Source: an uncultured Lachnospiraceae bacterium (GTDB lineage: Bacteria > Bacillota > Clostridia > Lachnospirales > Lachnospiraceae). From it: a DNA stretch of 5,041 nt. The notes under the pieces were generated by a model. That model did no database searches. It worked only from the letters and a program-made list of their open reading frames with translations, and had not been told where the DNA came from. The stretch is from assembly GCA_934338765.1 (NCBI GenBank), contig CAKRHL010000175.1, forward strand, positions 1 to 5,041. The letters are read 5' to 3'. This document shows positions 1 to 2,691 of the stretch, one piece after another. Position 1 is the stretch's first letter. Each line of letters begins with the position of its first letter. The translations under genes were made by a program, and so were the position numbers.

Positions 1-385
1 CATTGACCTGATTCATTTGAATCCCAAGAGTCTTTGCGATATTGTCCCGCATGGTATCGATATAATCTCTCATCTTTGGTCTCTGTGCGATGATCGTAGC
101 ATCAATATTTTCAACCAGATAGCCCTCTTCCTCAATAAGCTCTCCCACATGCTCCAGGAGCTTTAAGCTGTCAGCTCCTTTGTATTCCGGATCCGTATCC
201 GGAAAGTGCTTGCCGATATCCCCCAGCGCCGCAGCTCCAAGGAGTGCATCCATGATTGCATGAAGCAGTACATCCGCATCCGAATGACCATCCAATCCCT
301 TCTCATAGGGAATCTTTACGCCTCCTATGATCAGATCACGTCCCTCCACGAGACGATGAACATCATAACCCATTCCTACTCTCAT
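1..385 (-). CDS. ispF: 2-C-methyl-D-erythritol 2,4-cyclodiphosphate synthase (IspF), 3' end outside window
   Basis: IspF is a cytoplasmic trimeric enzyme of the MEP isoprenoid pathway. It cyclises CDP-methylerythritol 2-phosphate to methylerythritol 2,4-cyclodiphosphate with release of CMP. The visible 128 residues begin [12 protein letters not shown] and carry the family metal ligands Asp8, His10 and His42. They also show HSDAD (34-38), [10 protein letters not shown] (56-65) and the CDP-binding stretch AQRPKM (100-105), all at the positions usual for the family. The family is about 157-160 residues long, so roughly 30 C-terminal residues with the conserved Thr/Glu motif lie beyond the left edge. 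The ATG at 383-385 is chosen because it gives the canonical N-terminus and has AAAGGA at 396-401, 10 nt upstream. The gene has its own promoter and is separated from the tRNA unit by a terminator. Identification is secure; only completeness cannot be judged. Confidence 0.97.
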   Translation of the reverse strand, partial: MRVGMGYDVHRLVEGRDLIIGGVKIPYEKGLDGHSDADVLLHAIMDALLGAAALGDIGKHFPDTDPEYKGADSLKLLEHVGELIEEEGYLVENIDATIIAQRPKMRDYIDTMRDNIAKTLGIQMNQVN

Positions 386-395
386 ATATATAAAT

Positions 396-401
396 TCCTT
401 T
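396..401 (-). promoter_or_regulatory. ispF ribosome binding site
   Basis: AAAGGA on the minus strand, 10 nt before the ispF ATG. It sits in an A/T-rich leader and supports the chosen start. Confidence 0.7.
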
Positions 402-429
402 CTTTTCTGCCATATTAGAATCTCTCACA

Positions 430-458
430 ATCATATCATTCCCGGCGTAGAAATTCAA
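430..458 (-). promoter_or_regulatory. putative sigma-A-type promoter of ispF
   Basis: On the minus strand a -35-like TTGAAT (453-458) is followed after exactly 17 nt by TATGAT (430-435), one mismatch from the -10 consensus. It lies between the tRNA terminator and the ispF ribosome binding site. The transcript would start near 423-424, giving a leader of about 40 nt. This is pattern recognition only, but spacing and position both fit. Confidence 0.6.
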
Positions 459-473
459 TGGGAGGGTTGTAAC

Positions 474-504
474 AAAAAAAGGCATCTATCAAAAGATAAA
501 TGCC
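474..504 (-). terminator. intrinsic terminator of the tRNA-Val/tRNA-Met unit
   Basis: On the minus strand the arm GGCATTTATC (495-504), a TTTT loop (491-494) and the arm GATAGATGCC (481-490) form a 10-bp stem with one T-G wobble. Seven T residues follow (474-480). An AAAA run precedes the stem (505-508), so a weaker plus-strand use is possible. It lies 18 nt beyond the 3' end of tRNA-Met and upstream of the ispF promoter, so it separates the two units. Confidence 0.88.
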
Positions 505-522
505 TTTTAGACAAAAAAATAA

Positions 523-596
523 TAGCGAGAGGGAGATTCGAACTCCCGACACCACGGGTATGAACCGTGTGCTCTAGCCAACTGAGCTATCTCGCC
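523..596 (-). tRNA. tRNA-Met (CAU), elongator type
   Basis: A 74-nt cloverleaf on the minus strand. Acceptor strand GGCGAGA pairs with TCTCGCT, followed by discriminator A73. The D-stem is GCTC/GAGC, the anticodon stem CACGG/CCGTG with loop TTCATAC (anticodon CAU), and the T-stem GGGAG/CTCCC with loop TTCGAAT. The anticodon stem lacks the three G-C pairs of initiator tRNA and D-stem and acceptor look like elongator Met, so initiator is unlikely. The tRNA-Ile2 alternative (CAU modified to lysidine) is less likely because the acceptor resembles tRNA-Met. No CCA is encoded. The first acceptor pair is a G1-U72 wobble instead of G-C. It is the second gene of a two-tRNA transcript. Confidence 0.93.
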
Positions 597-605
597 ATAT
601 ATAAC

Positions 606-622
606 CGATGAAAGATTCATCG
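606..622 (-). repeat. spacer hairpin between the two tRNAs
   Basis: A perfect 7-bp inverted repeat, CGATGAA (606-612) and TTCATCG (616-622), with a 3-nt loop, fills most of the 28-nt spacer between tRNA-Val and tRNA-Met. In the minus-strand transcript it starts 2 nt after the tRNA-Val discriminator base and is followed by a 9-nt A/U-rich linker. There is no T-run after it, so it is not a terminator. A role in separating the two tRNAs during processing is inference. Confidence 0.6.
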
Positions 623-624
623 AA

Positions 625-697
625 TGGGACCTACAGGGCTCGAACCTGTGACCCTCTGCTTGTAAGGCAGATGCTCTCCCAGCTGAGCTAAGATCCC
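625..697 (-). tRNA. tRNA-Val (UAC)
   Basis: A 73-nt cloverleaf on the minus strand. Acceptor GGGATCT pairs with AGGTCCC (one T-G wobble), discriminator A73, D-stem GCTC/GAGC, anticodon stem TCTGC/GCAGA with loop CTTACAA (anticodon UAC, reading GUN valine codons), T-stem ACAGG/CCTGT with loop TTCGAGC. No CCA is encoded. It is the first gene of the transcript, about 30 nt downstream of a strong promoter. Confidence 0.96.
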
Positions 698-732
698 GTT
701 TGTCTACGCCGTTCGTTTCACGCGACTTGTAT

Positions 733-761
733 AATATACCAGACTCTTTCATATATGTCAA
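733..761 (-). promoter_or_regulatory. strong promoter of the tRNA-Val/tRNA-Met unit
   Basis: The minus strand has a perfect -35 TTGACA (756-761), a 17-nt spacer and -10 TATATT (733-738). The TGG just before the -10 makes it an extended -10. Upstream (about 762-797) the minus strand is rich in A-tracts and A/T, resembling an UP element, as expected for a stable-RNA promoter. Transcription would start near 726-727, about 30 nt before tRNA-Val. Confidence 0.85.
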
Positions 762-807
762 TACCTAATTTTAATTTTTTTCCGGTATTTTTTCGTCTAC
801 TTTACTA

Positions 808-836
808 TGGAACATTCCCACAAAATCTGCTATGAT
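808..836 (+). promoter_or_regulatory. putative extended -10 promoter of the vanZ-like gene
   Basis: TGCTATGAT at 828-836 is an extended -10 (TGn plus TATGAT). The -35 region at 808-813 (TGGAAC) is weak, with a 17-nt spacer. The start would be near 843, giving a leader of about 107 nt before the ATG at 950. It is divergent from the tRNA promoter, with under 100 bp between the two -10 boxes. Confidence 0.45.
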
Positions 837-879
837 ATCTAATACAGTCTATGAACTGCTTTTCGCATACGCGGGGACT

Positions 880-894
880 TCTGCCACCGGCAGA
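880..894 (+). repeat. small hairpin in the vanZ leader
   Basis: TCTGCC (880-885), loop ACC, GGCAGA (889-894) is a perfect 6-bp stem followed by TTTT (895-898). It lies inside the untranslated leader, about 40 nt before the ribosome binding site. The T-run is too short for a convincing terminator. An attenuator-like or stabilising role is possible but not shown. Confidence 0.35.
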
Positions 895-935
895 TTTTCC
901 ATCCAATATAGAGATAGAATTTAAATACAAAATAC

Positions 936-941
936 AGGGGG
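936..941 (+). promoter_or_regulatory. ribosome binding site deciding the vanZ-like start
   Basis: AGGGGG, 8 nt before the ATG at 950. The same frame is open from an ATG at 851, but that upstream codon has no comparable ribosome binding site and would add 33 non-hydrophobic residues, so the site favours 950. Confidence 0.75.
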
Positions 942-949
942 ATATCATT

Positions 950-1816
950 ATGAACAATCGTGCCGTCAATATCAGCAGTCTTGTAATACTGCTCAGTCTT
1001 GTCAGCTTTATCGCAGAGGCCTGCCTTTATTACCTGATCAATTACCACTGGGTCAGCATTTTATTTGCAGTGATCTTTTCCGTGGGGCTTTCCCATTTCT
1101 GTCTGGAGTCATCGTTAAACTACGGATACAGCTTTCTTCATGCAGCATTTATGGTAACGATCACCTTTATCTTTTCTACCGTTATTTATCTGATCCAGCC
1201 AAATCAGTGGATCCATTACGATTTTTCTATGGTCGTGCTTGTTCTGGTCAACTGGATCACCCCGTTTATATATTGTAATATCCGGGATATGCTGGACCGC
1301 GGACCTCGTTTCGATAATTTCCACTTATTCTTCCAGAGAATGAGCATACTATTTATTGTATTTTTCCTTTTTGTTGTAGTCAAACAGTATTTTGTGACGC
1401 CGATCACTCCTCCTTATCAGGAGCTGCCGTTTGGTGCCCACAATTTCGTTCCAATGATGACGACAGCATCTTATATTGAATTTGCACTTAACAGCCACAC
1501 CTCATTGTTTCCTCTTTTCTGCTATATTGCAGAGATGATCGCACTTGGTGTTCCGATCGGCTTTTTCGTACGGATCTACGGTGCAAAGCTTCCGTTTCTC
1601 CTGAGACTTGTGATCTATACAGGCATTCCGGTCATTCTGGAGCTTTTGCAGGAAATCACAGGCCGGGGCTGGGGCGACATCGACGATGTCACCATGAGCC
1701 TGCTGGGCGTACTCATCGGCGTGATCCTGTTCTATCTACTGAACGGCCTGTCCCAGTCCGTCTCCAACCGCGAGTACATGATGAGCCGCAGCCAGACATC
1801 CAACTACTTTTCATAA
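950..1816 (+). CDS. VanZ-family integral membrane protein
   Basis: This is a 288-residue polytopic membrane protein. Hydrophobic segments are visible near residues 8-30, 34-52, 62-82, 90-108, 130-147, 186-208, 214-232 and 246-264. The VanZ-like part is the C-terminal half: AHNFVPMMT (163-171) corresponds to the family's N-x-x-P motif, and ELLQEITGRGWGDIDDV (231-247), leading into a Gly-rich last helix, is the VanZ signature. VanZ itself gives low-level teicoplanin resistance in VanA transposons. Most chromosomal relatives have no known function and are thought to act at the cell envelope. There is no vanA/H/X or two-component gene here, so calling it a resistance gene would be unjustified. 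The extra N-terminal half with about four membrane segments makes it longer than minimal VanZ proteins of about 160 residues. The start at 950 is set by AGGGGG at 936-941. It appears monocistronic and ends 4 nt before the nested palindrome. Confidence 0.87.
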   Translation: MNNRAVNISSLVILLSLVSFIAEACLYYLINYHWVSILFAVIFSVGLSHFCLESSLNYGYSFLHAAFMVTITFIFSTVIYLIQPNQWIHYDFSMVVLVLVNWITPFIYCNIRDMLDRGPRFDNFHLFFQRMSILFIVFFLFVVVKQYFVTPITPPYQELPFGAHNFVPMMTTASYIEFALNSHTSLFPLFCYIAEMIALGVPIGFFVRIYGAKLPFLLRLVIYTGIPVILELLQEITGRGWGDIDDVTMSLLGVLIGVILFYLLNGLSQSVSNREYMMSRSQTSNYFS

Positions 1817-1835
1817 AAATGGTCACAGATCGCCC

Positions 1836-1903
1836 GCCCATAAAAATAATAGAGGATGGTGTGCAAGCTTGCTTGCATAAACCAGCCTCTATTTTTTATG
1901 GGC
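1836..1903. terminator. bidirectional intrinsic terminator, vanZ (+) and trpF (-)
   Basis: The arms 1836-1868 and 1871-1903 pair with a few mismatches and bulges. The GC-richer core runs from AGAGG (1851-1855) to CCTCT (1886-1890), with GCAAGC/GCTTGC at the tip. On the plus strand the core is followed by ATTTTTTA (1891-1898); on the minus strand it is followed by ATTATTTTTA. Both directions therefore have a stem plus T-run, as expected between genes that end toward each other. The T/A runs also pair with each other to extend the stem, and its outermost bases overlap the outer 18-bp arm. Confidence 0.8.
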
Positions 1904-1918
1904 AGGTGATTAGCCTGA

Positions 1919-1981
1919 CTTTCCTGTAATGACTAAGCATTTTTGCACGCAGTGCAAAAATGCTTAGGAATTGAAGGAAAG
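1919..1981. repeat. long hairpin without T-run, second arm of the nested element
   Basis: CTAAGCATTTTTGCAC (1933-1948), a GCA loop (1949-1951) and GTGCAAAAATGCTTAG (1952-1967) form a perfect 16-bp stem. After a 2x2 mismatch it continues outward: CTTTCCT (1919-1925) pairs with AGGAAAG (1975-1981), and AAT (1928-1930) with ATT (1970-1972). Neither side is followed by a T-run, so it does not look like a terminator. Role unknown. Confidence 0.8.
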
Positions 1982-1999
1982 GCGGGCGATCTGTGACCT

Positions 2000-2608
2000 C
2001 TACGCTTCCCTCACTGCCCTTACAAATGCCTCTATCTTCTCCGGATCCTTCCCCTGTCCATACTCGTTCTCCACTCCCGAGCTTACATCCACCCCGTAAG
2101 GATGCATTGCCGCAACAGCACTGCCTACATTATCCGGATTTAATCCTCCTGCCAGCAGATACGGCTTCCCGTCCTCCGGCAGATTGGGTATGCTGCTCCA
2201 GTCAAAGGTTTTACCACTCCCCGGCTTCACGGCATCAAACACATAACCGATGCACTTCGGCTCTGCCCCGTACCGCTCCCACTCCTGCATATTGTCTACA
2301 TTAAACGCCCGAAGGAATGGAATCTGCAAAATCCCAAGAACCTCCGGAATCACCTGTCCGTGAATCTGGACAATATCAAAGCCAGCTTCCTGAATCTCTT
2401 TTATCTGCAACGCAGACGGCGAAACCACCACGGCCACTTTCTTAATCTTTGACGACAGGGATTTCATGATCTCCTTTGCCCGATCTATGGTAATATTTCT
2501 TTTGCTTTTCGGAAAGAAAAGTACCATCCCCGCATAATCCGCCTGTGCTTTTGAGACCCATTCTGCTTCCTGCGGCGTTGTTAATCCACATATTTTTATT
2601 TTTGTCAT
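2000..2608 (-). CDS. trpF: phosphoribosylanthranilate isomerase (TrpF)
   Basis: TrpF is a cytoplasmic TIM-barrel enzyme of tryptophan synthesis. It converts N-(5-phosphoribosyl)anthranilate to carboxyphenylaminodeoxyribulose phosphate. At 202 residues it is full length for a monofunctional enzyme. KICGLT (5-10) carries the catalytic Cys7, QIHG (81-84) is conserved, FDAVKPGSGKTFDW (124-137) includes the likely general acid Asp125, and AGGLNPDNV (153-161) with GVDVSSGVE (172-180) form the phosphate-binding loops. The start at 2606-2608 gives the canonical N-terminus. It has no convincing ribosome binding site of its own, but overlaps the stop of a 15-codon frame as ATGA, suggesting translational coupling. 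No other trp gene is in the window; the upstream neighbour on the same strand is an ABC permease, 83 bp away with no terminator between them. Its 3' end abuts the nested palindrome. Confidence 0.97.
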   Translation of the reverse strand: MTKIKICGLTTPQEAEWVSKAQADYAGMVLFFPKSKRNITIDRAKEIMKSLSSKIKKVAVVVSPSALQIKEIQEAGFDIVQIHGQVIPEVLGILQIPFLRAFNVDNMQEWERYGAEPKCIGYVFDAVKPGSGKTFDWSSIPNLPEDGKPYLLAGGLNPDNVGSAVAAMHPYGVDVSSGVENEYGQGKDPEKIEAFVRAVREA

Positions 2609-2652
2609 ACTGCTTTAACCATGCCTTTCCAAAATTCTGACTTTTTCATCAT
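2605..2652 (-). CDS. possible 15-codon leader frame coupled to trpF
   Basis: The minus-strand frame reads MMKKSEFWKGMVKAV then TGA. The stop (2605-2607) overlaps the trpF ATG (2606-2608) as ATGA. A good ribosome binding site, GGGGAG (2657-2662), lies 7 nt from the second ATG (2647-2649) and 4 nt from the first. The product is basic and contains one Trp. It is too short for homology and resembles no protein I recognise. It may be a translated leader that feeds ribosomes to trpF, or a chance frame: the -10 of a possible promoter overlaps its start codons, and if that promoter were the only one the leader would not be translated. Confidence 0.4.
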   Translation of the reverse strand: MMKKSEFWKGMVKAV

Positions 2653-2676
2653 AGCACTCCCCACTTATTTCCTCAA
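2648..2676 (-). promoter_or_regulatory. possible promoter of trpF
   Basis: On the minus strand TTGAGG (2671-2676), then 17 nt, then TATGAT (2648-2653), preceded by TGC as an extended -10. The transcript would start near 2641, about 33 nt before trpF. It would lack the GGGGAG at 2657-2662, leaving only weak purine runs before trpF. This competes with the coupled leader interpretation, although both could operate on different transcripts. Confidence 0.4.
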
Positions 2677-2691
2677 GGTAACAAAACATTT

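Larger units (their letters stand above)
1821..1998. repeat. nested palindromic element between convergent genes (predicted three-way junction)
   Basis: An 18-bp perfect inverted repeat, GGTCACAGATCGCCCGCC (1821-1838) and its exact complement (1981-1998), encloses two further hairpins: about 1839-1900 and about 1920-1980. Folded as single strand it gives a closing stem, two long arms and a linker of about 19 nt. It begins 4 nt after the vanZ stop and ends 1 nt before the trpF stop, so it fills the convergent gap almost exactly. No target-site duplication is seen at its ends. It could be a double terminator in a larger structure, a small mobile palindromic element, or a structured RNA; the sequence alone does not decide. 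Confidence 0.8.

Noticed and set aside
206..418. Plus-strand open frame of 70 codons antisense to ispF
   Set aside because: It is a shadow of ispF; it has no ribosome binding site or protein-like composition.
507..761. Minus-strand open frame of 84 codons
   Set aside because: It runs across both tRNA genes and the tRNA promoter; its peptide is the familiar spurious translation of tRNA sequence.
851..949. Upstream extension of the vanZ-like gene to an ATG at 851
   Set aside because: It adds 33 polar residues with no membrane-protein character and no ribosome binding site, whereas the ATG at 950 has AGGGGG 8 nt upstream and leads directly into the first hydrophobic segment.
950..1816. Vancomycin or teicoplanin resistance gene
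   Set aside because: Only the VanZ family signature is present; no vanHAX, regulators or transposon sequences are nearby, and most chromosomal VanZ relatives are not resistance genes.
1821..1998. Classical insertion sequence or recent MITE with target-site duplication
   Set aside because: Flanking bases outside the 18-bp arms show no convincing direct repeat and there is no transposase frame inside. A dispersed repeat remains possible only if other copies are found.
1993..2304. Plus-strand open frame of 103 codons antisense to trpF
   Set aside because: It is Pro/Ser/His-rich low-complexity sequence typical of an antisense shadow, and it starts within the palindrome arm.
2609..2691. T-box or trp attenuator ahead of trpF
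   Set aside because: The 83-bp gap has no T-box motif, no terminator hairpin with T-run and no tandem Trp codons.
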